DNA of 64,000 nt from Paracoccus denitrificans. Its GTDB lineage: Bacteria > Pseudomonadota > Alphaproteobacteria > Rhodobacterales > Rhodobacteraceae. The stretch spans positions 259,549-323,548 of the forward strand of contig VAFL01000003.1 of the NCBI GenBank assembly GCA_005768755.1. Direction: 5' to 3'. The position numbers and the translations under genes were made by a program. This document shows, in pieces, positions 41,046 to 49,599 of the stretch. How positions within the stretch are numbered: position 1 is the stretch's first letter; every line of letters begins with the position of its first letter. Under the pieces are notes generated by a model, which searched no databases, was not told the DNA's origin, and saw only the letters and a program-made list of their open reading frames with translations.

Positions 41046-42292
41046 GTGCGCCTGTCTTCTCCACCCATGGCTGCCGCCTGAATGCCTACGAATCCGAAGC
41101 CATGCGCGAGATGGCCGAGGCTGCTGGCCTGAAAGGCGCGGTGATCGTGAACACTTGCGCGGTGACCGCCGAGGCCGTGCGCAAGGCGCGTCAGGACATC
41201 CGGCGCCTGGCCCGCGAAAACCCGGGCGCGCCGGTTATCGTCACCGGCTGCGCCGCCCAGACCGAACCCGAGACCTTCGCGGCCATGCCCGAGGTGACCC
41301 GCATCGTCGGAAATAGCGAAAAGATGCAGCCCGAAACATGGGCCGGTCTGACCCCCGACCTGATCGGCCAGACAGAGCGCGTGATCGTTGACGACATCAT
41401 GTCCGTTCGCGAAACCGCCGGACATCTGATCGACGGCTTCGGTCGCCACCGCGCCTATGTCCAGGTCCAGAATGGCTGCGATCACCGCTGCACCTTCTGC
41501 ATCATCCCCTACGGTCGCGGTAATTCCCGCAGCGTTCCGGCGGGCGTTGTCGTCGACCAGATCAAGCGGCTGCGCGACCGAGGATTTAATGAGGTCGTAC
41601 TGACCGGCGTCGATCTGACAAGCTGGGGGGCCGACCTGCCCGGCACGCCGCGCCTTGGCGATCTGGTCATGCGGATCCTGAAGCTGGTTCCCGACCTGCC
41701 GCGCCTGCGAATTTCGTCAATCGATTCAATTGAAGCCGATGAAAACCTCATGCAGGCCATCGCGAGCGAGCCGCGATTGATGCCGCATCTGCACCTGTCA
41801 CTGCAGGCTGGCGACGACATGATTCTGAAACGCATGAAGCGCCGCCACCTGCGCGACGACGCGATTCGGTTTTGCGAGGATGCCCGGCGCCTTCGACCCG
41901 AAATCGTCTTCGGCGCCGACATCATCGCGGGCTTCCCGACCGAGACCGAGGCGATGTTCGAAAACTCGCTGAAGCTGGTGCAGGACTGCGGCCTGACCTT
42001 CCTGCATGTCTTTCCGTATTCGGCGCGTAAAGGCACCCCCGCCGCGCGTATGCCCGCGGTCAACGGCACGGCGATCAAGCAGCGCGCTGCCCGCCTGCGC
42101 GCGGCGGGTGACGATGCCCTGCGCGCGCACCTGAACGGTCAGATCGGGCGGACGCATCGTGTGCTGACCGAAGGGCCGCGGATCGGGCGAACCGAGCAGT
42201 TTGCCGAGGTCGAATTTGACCACGATATGCCGGAAGGCGCGTTGACGGACGTTACCGTCAGCGGTCACAACGGCGCGCGCCTGAAAGCCTGA
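41042..42292 (+). CDS. mtaB: tRNA t6A37 methylthiotransferase MtaB
   Basis: A 416-residue radical-SAM enzyme that adds a methylthio group to t6A at position 37 of tRNAs reading ANN codons. The N-terminal MTTase domain has the cysteines of the second iron-sulfur cluster (FSTHGCRLNAYES, VNTCAVTAEA, VTGCAAQ). The radical-SAM motif is CDHRCTFC (C-x3-C-x2-C), followed by IIPYGRG. The C-terminal TRAM-like part is short. It is translationally coupled to dapF, a common arrangement in Rhodobacterales. Confidence 0.95.
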   Translation: MSAPVFSTHGCRLNAYESEAMREMAEAAGLKGAVIVNTCAVTAEAVRKARQDIRRLARENPGAPVIVTGCAAQTEPETFAAMPEVTRIVGNSEKMQPETWAGLTPDLIGQTERVIVDDIMSVRETAGHLIDGFGRHRAYVQVQNGCDHRCTFCIIPYGRGNSRSVPAGVVVDQIKRLRDRGFNEVVLTGVDLTSWGADLPGTPRLGDLVMRILKLVPDLPRLRISSIDSIEADENLMQAIASEPRLMPHLHLSLQAGDDMILKRMKRRHLRDDAIRFCEDARRLRPEIVFGADIIAGFPTETEAMFENSLKLVQDCGLTFLHVFPYSARKGTPAARMPAVNGTAIKQRAARLRAAGDDALRAHLNGQIGRTHRVLTEGPRIGRTEQFAEVEFDHDMPEGALTDVTVSGHNGARLKA

Positions 42293-42550
42293 ATCGGCGC
42301 GCCAGCAGCTAGCCCCGGCCTGATGCCCGGTCTGCGTCGCGGACGGGTCATCCCATACGAAATATGACTCACGCCGACCCGTTCGTCACAGGACGTCTGC
42401 GGGCGATGTGCTCATCATCTGCATTGCGGCGCGGACAAGCTGATCGCCCGCGTCGTCATTCAGGATAAGCCGGTCTGGGGCTGGGGCGTTACGATTGAGC
42501 CGCGTCCGGCAAAAGTCGAAGAAATGACCTCGGAGAGAAGGCGGTTTACT

Positions 42551-42566
42551 AGCATACAAGTATGCT
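42551..42566. promoter_or_regulatory. Inverted-repeat operator for the GntR regulator
   Basis: AGCATAC-AA-GTATGCT: perfect 7-base arms, 26 bases upstream of the regulator's start at 42592. The size and the (C)ATAC..GTAT(G) core fit sites of FCD-type GntR regulators. The whole sugar-acid operon lies downstream, so this is the likely autoregulatory and operon operator. Confidence 0.7.
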
Positions 42567-42591
42567 GTATATCGTCTGGCGGGAGAGGGTA

Positions 42592-43275
42592 ATGACAGTA
42601 TTGCAGCCGACACTGGATTACGCGACGAGCGCGGCACCGCAGGTTTATGACTGGCTGCGCGCCGCGATTCTGCGCGGGGACATTTCCCCCGGCGAACGGT
42701 TGAGCGAAGTTGAGATCGGAAAGCGCATCGGTGTCAGTCGTCAGCCTGTGCGCGAAGCGTTCATTCGTCTGACCACTGAGGGCCTTGCTGAGGTGCGCCC
42801 GCAGCGCGGGACCTATATCAGCCGCATCTCGGTGGCTGCCGTGCTGTCGGCGCGACTTATCCGCGAAGCAGTGGAAAGCGATCTGGTTCGTATGATCGCT
42901 GCCGATATTGATGATGCCGCCCTGACGTCGTTCGATCATGAAATAGCGTCGCAGCGAAAAGCGATGGAACAAGGCGATTCTGATGCTTTCGTTCAGCTTG
43001 ATGACAAGTTTCACCATCTGATCGCCGTGCTGGCGCAACAAGAGGCCGTCTGGGGTGTCCTTGAGGGGCTGAAATCGCAGATGAACCGACTGCGCCATAT
43101 CACGGCGCGCACGTTCGATATCCAGAAACTGATCGGCCAGCATGTCGACATCGTCGAAGGGTTGCGTCGCCGTGACGCCCGGCTGGCAGAGAAGGCGATG
43201 CGCATTCACTTGCGCGAATTGCTGAACGACCTGCCCGAAATCGCGCGGGATCGGCCCGAACTTTTCATGCCTTGA
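42592..43275 (+). CDS. GntR family regulator (FCD subfamily) of the sugar-acid operon
   Basis: A 227-residue protein. The N-terminal winged helix-turn-helix covers about residues 12-75 (PQVYDWLRAAILRGDISPGERLSEVEIGKRIGVSRQPVREAF). The C-terminal FCD domain has the expected His/Asp metal or ligand positions (DDKFHHLIA, QHVDIVEGL, MRIHLREL). FCD regulators bind sugar acids or other carboxylates. The start at 42592 has GGGAGAGG upstream. An in-frame ATG at 42562 lies inside the inverted repeat and was rejected. It is first of the operon, 18 bases before dctP. Confidence 0.93.
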   Translation: MTVLQPTLDYATSAAPQVYDWLRAAILRGDISPGERLSEVEIGKRIGVSRQPVREAFIRLTTEGLAEVRPQRGTYISRISVAAVLSARLIREAVESDLVRMIAADIDDAALTSFDHEIASQRKAMEQGDSDAFVQLDDKFHHLIAVLAQQEAVWGVLEGLKSQMNRLRHITARTFDIQKLIGQHVDIVEGLRRRDARLAEKAMRIHLRELLNDLPEIARDRPELFMP

Positions 43276-43293
43276 TACAACCCGGAGGAAAAC

Positions 43294-44286
43294 ATGACCA
43301 AACTCAATCGTCGCCAATTCACCACGCTTGCCGCAGCGGGTCTGCTGGCAGCGCCTGCCTTGCGCGTCTCTGCTGCGGATGCCGAGATCACGCTGAAACT
43401 GGGCCATCTTGCGAATGAGCAGAACAGCTGGCACCTGGCATCGCTGAAATTCGGCGAGGAACTGGCGCGTCTGACCGATGGCCGCATTCAGGTGCAGGTC
43501 TTCGCCAATGAATCGCTCGGCAAGGAAATCGACCTTATCAACGGCATGCAGCTTGGCACTGCCGACATGACCATCACGGGTGAAAGCCTGCAGAACTGGG
43601 CGCCAATGGCTGCATTGCTGGCGGTTCCCTATGCCTATCAATCGCTGGAGGGGATGGACGAAGTCGCCTCGGGTGAAATCGGCGACCAGATCGAGGCCGA
43701 GATTCTGGCCAAGGCGCAGATCCGGCCGATCGGCTATTTTGCACGCGGGCCGCGCAACCTGACATCGAACCGCGAGATCGTCACCCCGGAAGATCTTCAG
43801 GGGCTGAAGCTGCGGGTGCCGAACGTGCCGCTGTTCGTCAAGACCTGGGAAGCACTGGGTGCCGCACCGACGCCGATGGCATTCGGCGAGGTTTTCACCT
43901 CGCTGCAGAACGGAACGATTGATGCGCAGGAAAATCCGCTGGCATTGATCGAATCGGCGAATTTCAACGAGGTGCAGAAGTTCGTCAATAAGACCGAGCA
44001 TGTGCGGTCCTGGATCTACATGACCATTTCGGAACTGACCTGGGGCCGGCTGTCGGAAGCAGACCAGCAGGCTGTGATGGAGGCCGCAGAAATCGCACAA
44101 GGACATGAGCGTGAGCTGTTCCTGGCTGATGAGGAGCGTCTTGCAAAGTCGTTGCAGGATAAGGGCATGGTCTTCGTCGACAGCGACACCGCTGCCTTCG
44201 CAAGCGCGTCTCGTGACGCGGTGCTGGGCAGCGTCGCCCCCGAAATCAAGCCGATTGTAGAACAGCTTTTCGCCGAGCAGTCCTGA
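43294..44286 (+). CDS. dctP: TRAP transporter solute-binding protein DctP, sugar-acid type
   Basis: A 330-residue periplasmic binding protein. The signal LNRRQFTTLAAAGLLAAPALRVSA has a twin-arginine. The mature part is of the DctP family. LKLRVPNVPLFVKTWEALGAAPTPMAFGEVFTSLQNGTIDAQENP holds the conserved carboxylate-binding Arg (about 174) and the Asn of QENP. The run NVPLF.KTWEALGA.PTPM together with TEHVRSWIY is typical of the subgroup known to bind D-glucuronate, D-mannonate or L-gulonate-like acids. GGAGG precedes the ATG. A strong hairpin separates it from dctQ. Confidence 0.93.
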   Translation: MTKLNRRQFTTLAAAGLLAAPALRVSAADAEITLKLGHLANEQNSWHLASLKFGEELARLTDGRIQVQVFANESLGKEIDLINGMQLGTADMTITGESLQNWAPMAALLAVPYAYQSLEGMDEVASGEIGDQIEAEILAKAQIRPIGYFARGPRNLTSNREIVTPEDLQGLKLRVPNVPLFVKTWEALGAAPTPMAFGEVFTSLQNGTIDAQENPLALIESANFNEVQKFVNKTEHVRSWIYMTISELTWGRLSEADQQAVMEAAEIAQGHERELFLADEERLAKSLQDKGMVFVDSDTAAFASASRDAVLGSVAPEIKPIVEQLFAEQS

Positions 44287-44298
44287 TCGCCACGGACG

Positions 44299-44325
44299 TG
44301 CGGCCGGGAAAACTGACCGGCCGCA
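44299..44325 (+). terminator. Intercistronic hairpin between dctP and dctQ
   Basis: TGCGGCCGG pairs exactly with CCGGCCGCA around a 9-base loop, 12 bases after the dctP stop. No T-run. It probably protects the dctP mRNA end or attenuates, giving more binding protein than permease. Confidence 0.6.
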
Positions 44326-44388
44326 TCCATCTTGCCGAGCCGGTTCGCGAAGGCGCCGGAAACGCGGCTGAATGCCAAGGAGGATGAC

Positions 44389-44892
44389 ATGAACGCGATC
44401 ATGCAAGCATTCCGTCTTTTTCTGCGCGTCGGAACCGGGCTGTCGTTTCTGGTGCTTATCGGGGCCGTCACGGTGCAGGTGGTCGGGCGCAGTTTCATCG
44501 GCAACTCGCCGGTCTGGACCGAGGAACTGACCCGTTTCGCCTTGCTGTACCTGGCCGGTTTCGGCACCGGCATGGCGCTTTTCACCGGCGATCTCGTCAA
44601 TGTCGATCTGGTCAGCGAAGCATTGCCCGGCCGTTGGCCGTGGTGGCTGCGGCTGATTTCGGCGGTGATGGTTCTGGGGTTCTGTCTGCCGCTTCTGATA
44701 CCGGCATGGCGCTTTACCCAGATCGGCGCGATCCAGACCTCGCCTGCGATGGGCGTTCCGATGAACTTTGTCCATGGCAGCGTATTCCTGCTGCTGGCCA
44801 TGCTGGCGCTGGCGGCGCTTTTGCGCGTGATAGGCATGCTGACCGGAACAACCGACGGCAAGCCCGAACATCTGGTAGGAGAAAGTGAATGA
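44389..44892 (+). CDS. dctQ: TRAP transporter small permease DctQ
   Basis: A 167-residue membrane protein with four helices (about 12-34, 48-66, 86-104, 128-150). VQVVGRSFIGNSPVWTEELTRFALLYLAGFGTG is the DctQ signature. Start 44389 has AAGGAGG six bases upstream. Its TGA overlaps the dctM ATG (ATGA). Confidence 0.93.
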   Translation: MNAIMQAFRLFLRVGTGLSFLVLIGAVTVQVVGRSFIGNSPVWTEELTRFALLYLAGFGTGMALFTGDLVNVDLVSEALPGRWPWWLRLISAVMVLGFCLPLLIPAWRFTQIGAIQTSPAMGVPMNFVHGSVFLLLAMLALAALLRVIGMLTGTTDGKPEHLVGESE

Positions 44893-46166
44893 GCCTTGCC
44901 ATTCTGGCCATTACCTTCGTGCTTGGGCTGACCATCGGCATACCGGTGGCCATCACACTTGGCCTTTCGTCGCTGGCCTACCTGCTGACGCAGGGGATTC
45001 CGCTGGTCGTTATTCCGCAGAAGATGTTTGCCGGCATGGACAGTTTCGTCCTGCTGTGTATCCCGGGCTTCATCCTTGCCGGCAATCTGATGAACGGCGG
45101 GGGCATCACGGGTCGCATCATCCGCTTCGCCCAGGCTCTGGTCGGCTGGATTCGTGGCGGACTGGCGCAAACGAATGTCGCATCCTCAATGCTGTTTGGC
45201 GGCATTTCGGGAACGGCCGTCGCGGATGCGGCGTCGATCGGCGGAATGATGATCCCGGGAATGAAAAAGGCGGGTTATCCGGCCGACTTCTCGGCCGCCG
45301 TGACGGCCGCATCATCGACGGTCGGTCCGATCATCCCGCCTTCGGTGCCCATGATCATCGTCGGGTCACTGTCAGGGATTTCGGTCGGCAAGATGTTCAT
45401 CGCAGGCGCAATTCCGGGCCTGCTGATGGGGATCGCCATGATGGTGACTACCTATATCATCGCCGTGCGCCGCAACTTTCCCCGCCAACCCTGGCAGGGA
45501 TGGGGAGAGCTTGGTTCGTCCTTTCTGGGCGCGTTCTGGGCGCTCGCGATGACGGGGCTGATCGTCGGCGGTATGCTGACGGGTTTTGTCACACCAACGG
45601 AAACGGCGGTCGTCGCCTCGATCTATGCGGTGGTTGTCGGTGCCTTCGTATATCGCGAATTGCCGCTGGCCAGCGTGCCAAAAATCGTCATCGACAGTGC
45701 CGTAGGTTCTGCCGGCATCCTGTGCCTTGTCGGAACGGCGAATGTCTTTGGCTGGATTCTTGTCAGCGAACATATCCCCCAGATGATCGCGGATTCGGTG
45801 CTTTCGGTCACCACCAACAAGTTCCTGGTGATCCTGCTGATCAACATTGTTCTGCTGTTGGTCGGCATGTTCATGGAAACCATTGCCGCGCTGATCATCC
45901 TTTTCGTGCCGCTTCTGACGCTGGCACAGGGGGTCGGGATCGAGCCGCTGCATTTCGCAGTCTTCATGGTTCTGAACCTGATGATCGGACTGACGACGCC
46001 CCCGGTCGGGATCTGCATGTTCGTCTGCGCCAATATCGCGCGTCTGCCGCTTGGTCCGGTGATCCGGGCCCTGGTCCCTTATCTCATCACCAATATCGTG
46101 GTGCTGCTGCTGGTGTCCTACATCCCGGCAATCAGCACATGGCTTCCTTCGCTGATGGACAACTAG
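44889..46166 (+). CDS. dctM: TRAP transporter large permease DctM
   Basis: A 425-residue membrane protein with about twelve helices. It carries the DctM motifs IPGFILAGNLMNGGGITGRIIRFAQALVG, ASSMLFGGISGTAVADAASIGGMMIPGMKKAGY and AAVTAASSTVGPIIPPSVPMI. It forms the sodium-driven channel subunit with DctQ. It is translationally coupled to dctQ, and the dehydrogenase gene follows after 1 base. Confidence 0.96.
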   Translation: MSLAILAITFVLGLTIGIPVAITLGLSSLAYLLTQGIPLVVIPQKMFAGMDSFVLLCIPGFILAGNLMNGGGITGRIIRFAQALVGWIRGGLAQTNVASSMLFGGISGTAVADAASIGGMMIPGMKKAGYPADFSAAVTAASSTVGPIIPPSVPMIIVGSLSGISVGKMFIAGAIPGLLMGIAMMVTTYIIAVRRNFPRQPWQGWGELGSSFLGAFWALAMTGLIVGGMLTGFVTPTETAVVASIYAVVVGAFVYRELPLASVPKIVIDSAVGSAGILCLVGTANVFGWILVSEHIPQMIADSVLSVTTNKFLVILLINIVLLLVGMFMETIAALIILFVPLLTLAQGVGIEPLHFAVFMVLNLMIGLTTPPVGICMFVCANIARLPLGPVIRALVPYLITNIVVLLLVSYIPAISTWLPSLMDN

Positions 46167-46167
46167 G

Positions 46168-47211
46168 ATGACACAGGAAATCGCCTGCCGTCTTTACGCC
46201 GCGCATGACCTGAGGGTAGAGCCGCTGAGTGAGCCAAAATCGCAGCCGGGCGCGGCCCTGGTCCGTGTTCTGCGCGGCGGGATCTGTGGGTCGGACCTTC
46301 ATTATTATCATGATGGTGGATTCGGCCCGATCCGGGTGCAAGAGCCTATCATCCTTGGCCACGAGGCCGCGGGCGTGATCGAGACCGCGCCCGAAGGGTC
46401 GGGCCTGCGGCAAGGTCAGGTCGTTGCGCTGTCGCCTTCGCGCCCGTGCGGTGCGTGCCAGTTCTGCCTGGCAGGAGAGGAGCGGCACTGCCTGAACATG
46501 CGATTCAATGGATCGGCTTTCCGGCTGCCGCATGAGAATGGTTTCTTTCGCAACCGGCTTTATCACCCGGTCGCTCAGTGTCTGCCGCTTCCCGCCGGCG
46601 CTTCGCCGGACGCAGCCGCCGGGGCAGAGCCGTTGTCGGTCTGCCTTCACGCGCTGAAGAAGGCGCCCGACCTGAAGGATCGGCGTGTGTTGATCACCGG
46701 CGCGGGTCCGATCGGTGCTATCTGCACCGCGCTCGCGCGGCTGCGGGGTGCGGCAGAGATCGTCGTGACTGATGTGCAGGACTTCACTTTGGGAATCGCG
46801 CGCCGCATGGGCGCCGACCGCGTTGTGAACGTGGCCGTGAACCCTGACGGGCTGGGTGATTATGCTGCTGGCAAAGGGCAGATTGACGTGGTGCTGGAGT
46901 GTTCGGCCAATTCGCACGCCATCGCGCAGGCGATCGGCGTGACGCGGCCAGGCGGGACAGTGGTTCAGATCGGGGTCGGTGGCACTTTGCCGCTGCCGCT
47001 GAACCTGATCGTCAGCAAGGAACTGCATTTCGTCGGAAGTCATCGCTTCGACACCGAATTTGCCGAGGCCGTGCGCATGATCGGCGCCGCCGAGATAGAC
47101 CTTTCGCCGATGGTCACACAGGTCATCCCCGCAACCGAGGCACAGCGCGCCTTCGAACTGGCAGGCGATCGGTCGCAGGCCGTCAAGGTGCAACTGGACT
47201 TCGCGGTATGA
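46168..47211 (+). CDS. Zinc-dependent L-idonate/L-gulonate 5-dehydrogenase-like protein
   Basis: A 347-residue medium-chain dehydrogenase. Catalytic zinc ligands lie in GGICGSDLHYY and LGHEAAG; the structural-zinc cysteines are in RPCGACQFCLAGEERHC. The NAD-binding glycine motif is TGAGPIGA. HYYHDGGFGPIRVQEPIILGHE is typical of L-idonate 5-dehydrogenases. In operons that also carry mannonate dehydratase and fructuronate reductase, related enzymes oxidise L-gulonate to D-fructuronate, which fits the genes downstream. The exact substrate is inferred from this context. Confidence 0.87.
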   Translation: MTQEIACRLYAAHDLRVEPLSEPKSQPGAALVRVLRGGICGSDLHYYHDGGFGPIRVQEPIILGHEAAGVIETAPEGSGLRQGQVVALSPSRPCGACQFCLAGEERHCLNMRFNGSAFRLPHENGFFRNRLYHPVAQCLPLPAGASPDAAAGAEPLSVCLHALKKAPDLKDRRVLITGAGPIGAICTALARLRGAAEIVVTDVQDFTLGIARRMGADRVVNVAVNPDGLGDYAAGKGQIDVVLECSANSHAIAQAIGVTRPGGTVVQIGVGGTLPLPLNLIVSKELHFVGSHRFDTEFAEAVRMIGAAEIDLSPMVTQVIPATEAQRAFELAGDRSQAVKVQLDFAV

Positions 47212-47215
47212 TCTG

Positions 47216-48379
47216 ATGACCGTAATCACCGAAATCGAGGATCTGCGACGCCTGTATCAGCGCCGCGTGCCGCGGATGTTTTACGACTATGTCGATGTCG
47301 GCGCGTGGACGGGTTCCACCTATCGCGCCAATCATGCCGATTTCGAACCGATCCTGCTGCGACAGCGTGTTGCCCGTAATATCGAGACGCGCGATCTGTC
47401 CACGTCCATGATGGGTCAGCCTGTGTCGATGCCGCTTGCGCTGGCACCTGTCGGCCTTCTGGGAATGCAGTATCCGGACGGCGAAATCCATGCCGCGCGC
47501 GCCGCGCTGTCGGCTGGCGTGCCGTTCACCTTGTCCACGATGTCCATGTGCTCGATCGAGGATGTCGCGCATGCCACCAACGCACCCTTCTGGTTTCAGC
47601 TATATACCCTGCGGGACGAGGAGTTTCTGGACAATATCCTTGATCGGGCGCGTCGCGCCGGGGTGACGGTGCTTGTCCTTACGCTGGATCTGACCATTCA
47701 GGGCCAGCGGCACAAGGATCTGAAGAACCGCATGACAGCGCCGCCCAGGCTGACGTTGGCCAATCTGGTCAACATCGCCATGCATCCGCGGTGGGCGGCA
47801 GGCATGCTGCGCACAAAGCGCCGCAGCTTTGCCAATATCATCGGCCACGCGCGCGGCGTGGACAATATGGGTGACCTGATGGAATGGACCTCGCGTCAGT
47901 TTGATCAACGCCTGGACTGGGTCCGGGTCGAGGAGATCATCAGGAAATGGGGCGGTCCCGTCATCCTCAAGGGCATCAACGATCCCGAAGATGCGCAGCG
48001 CGCCCTCGACACCGGTGCCACGGCGATATTGGTTTCCAACCACGGCGGACGACAGCTTGACGGTGCGCCCTCGACCATCCGCACATTGCCGGCGATCCGC
48101 CGCGCGGTCGGGAATGACTACCCGCTTTATCTGGATGGCGGCATCCTGTCGGGTCAGGACGCGTTGAAAGCCATCGCCAAGGGTGCAGACGGTGTATTCA
48201 TTGGCCGTGCCTTTACCTACGGTCTGGGTGCCATGGGACAGCTAGGTGTCGAAACCGCACTGACGATCCTGCGCCGCGAGATGGACATCACGATGGCGCT
48301 TTGCGGCATCAACTCGATCAGCGATTTCGGTCCGGATTGCCTGTGGTCCGACGATCTTGGCACCCCCATTTCAGTTTAA
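47216..48379 (+). CDS. FMN-dependent alpha-hydroxy-acid oxidase/dehydrogenase
   Basis: A 387-residue TIM-barrel flavoprotein of the L-lactate dehydrogenase (LldD) / glycolate oxidase family. Typical elements: PRMFYDYVDVGAWTGSTYRANHADFEPILLRQRV at the start, and the catalytic His in VSNHGGRQLDGAPSTI near the C-terminus, with DGGILSGQDALKA for FMN phosphate. It oxidises a 2-hydroxy acid to the keto acid. Its place among sugar-acid genes suggests a sugar-acid or lactate-like substrate, but the sequence does not decide. It starts 4 bases after the previous stop. Confidence 0.9.
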   Translation: MTVITEIEDLRRLYQRRVPRMFYDYVDVGAWTGSTYRANHADFEPILLRQRVARNIETRDLSTSMMGQPVSMPLALAPVGLLGMQYPDGEIHAARAALSAGVPFTLSTMSMCSIEDVAHATNAPFWFQLYTLRDEEFLDNILDRARRAGVTVLVLTLDLTIQGQRHKDLKNRMTAPPRLTLANLVNIAMHPRWAAGMLRTKRRSFANIIGHARGVDNMGDLMEWTSRQFDQRLDWVRVEEIIRKWGGPVILKGINDPEDAQRALDTGATAILVSNHGGRQLDGAPSTIRTLPAIRRAVGNDYPLYLDGGILSGQDALKAIAKGADGVFIGRAFTYGLGAMGQLGVETALTILRREMDITMALCGINSISDFGPDCLWSDDLGTPISV

Positions 48380-48390
48380 AGGAAGCCCAT

Positions 48391-49599
48391 ATGCGACATA
48401 CATGGCGCTGGTTTGGTCCGAAGGACCGCGTTTCGATCGACGACATGCTGCAGGCGGGTGTCGAGGGCGTGGTCACCGCGTTGCACCACATACCGACCGG
48501 CACGGTCTGGAGCGGGGATGAAATCCGCAAGCGACAGGATCTGCTGGCCCGCATGACGGACGGCAGCCCATCGGGGCTGGGATGGGAGGTCGTCGAAAGC
48601 CTGCCCGTCAGCGAGGCGATCAAGACCCAGACCGGCGACTGGCGCGAGCATGTCGAAAATTGGATCGCCTCGATGCGGAACCTGCACGCTGCAGGAATAG
48701 AGGTGATCTGTTATAATTTCATGCCTGTGCTGGATTGGACGCGGACCGATCTGGCATGGCGCCGGCCCAATGGCGCGCGTTGCATGCGCTTTGATTTCGT
48801 CGATTTCGCCGCCTTCGATATCCACATCCTGCAGCGAAAGGGCGCAGCCGAGGACTTCCCCGAGGAGATCCGCGCAGAAGCTGATCGGCGCTTCGCTGAC
48901 CTGGACGATGCACATCGCGAACAGCTTGCCGGAAATGTGGTGTTCGGTCTGCCCGGCGCGGCCGAGAATTTCAGCCTTCAGGACGTGCGCAACCTGCTGG
49001 AGACCTATGCCCCGGTCACCGATCAGGTTCTGCGCGCCAATTTTCATGCTTTCCTTGAACAGGTCGCCCCGGTTGCGCAGGATCTCGGGATGCGGCTTTG
49101 CTGTCATCCTGACGACCCTCCGTTCGGCCTGCTTGGTCTGTCGCGCGTGATGTCGACCGAGGCTGACTATGCTGAACGTATGGCGGCCGTTGACTTGCCC
49201 GCGAATGGCATCACCCTTTGTTCGGGATCGCTGGGTGCGCGCCCGGACAATGATTTGCCCGGCATGATGGACCGGCTGGGCGATCGTGTGCATTTCCTGC
49301 ATCTGCGCAACGTCCGCCGCGACAGTGACGCGATCCGCGGTTCATTCTTCGAGGATGAGCATTTGGGTGGACAGACGGATATGGTGGCATTGATCGACGC
49401 GGTCCTGCGCGAGGAAAAGCGCCGCCGCGAAGCAGGGCGGACGGACAGCGTGATCCCGATGCGGCCTGACCATGGGCAGGATATTCTTGACGATATCGGG
49501 CGCGGCGGTCAGCCAGGTTATCCGGCAATTGGACGCCTGAAAGGCTTGGCAGAGCTGCGCGGCGTCGAGGCGGCACTTAGCCATCGCGCACGGATATGA
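48391..49599 (+). CDS. uxuA: Mannonate dehydratase
   Basis: A 402-residue xylose-isomerase-fold enzyme that dehydrates D-mannonate to 2-keto-3-deoxygluconate. The start MRHTWRWFGPKDRVSIDDMLQAGVEGVVTALHHIPTG and WEVVESLPVSEAIKTQTGD are classical UxuA sequence; metal and active-site stretches (CCHPDDPP, LCSGSLGARPDNDLPGMM, FLHLRNV, RPDHG) are present. The start at 48391 has AAAGGAAG upstream. Its stop overlaps the next ATG (ATGA). Confidence 0.95.
   Translation: MRHTWRWFGPKDRVSIDDMLQAGVEGVVTALHHIPTGTVWSGDEIRKRQDLLARMTDGSPSGLGWEVVESLPVSEAIKTQTGDWREHVENWIASMRNLHAAGIEVICYNFMPVLDWTRTDLAWRRPNGARCMRFDFVDFAAFDIHILQRKGAAEDFPEEIRAEADRRFADLDDAHREQLAGNVVFGLPGAAENFSLQDVRNLLETYAPVTDQVLRANFHAFLEQVAPVAQDLGMRLCCHPDDPPFGLLGLSRVMSTEADYAERMAAVDLPANGITLCSGSLGARPDNDLPGMMDRLGDRVHFLHLRNVRRDSDAIRGSFFEDEHLGGQTDMVALIDAVLREEKRRREAGRTDSVIPMRPDHGQDILDDIGRGGQPGYPAIGRLKGLAELRGVEAALSHRARI

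Noticed and set aside
42562..42591. Earlier ATG (42562) for the GntR regulator
   Set aside because: It lies inside the inverted-repeat operator and lacks a ribosome-binding site; 42592 has a good one.
42460..44871. Very long open frame (803 codons) antisense to the GntR regulator, dctP and dctQ
   Set aside because: High-GC shadow of three well-supported genes; its protein has no recognisable family sequence and it has no ribosome-binding site.
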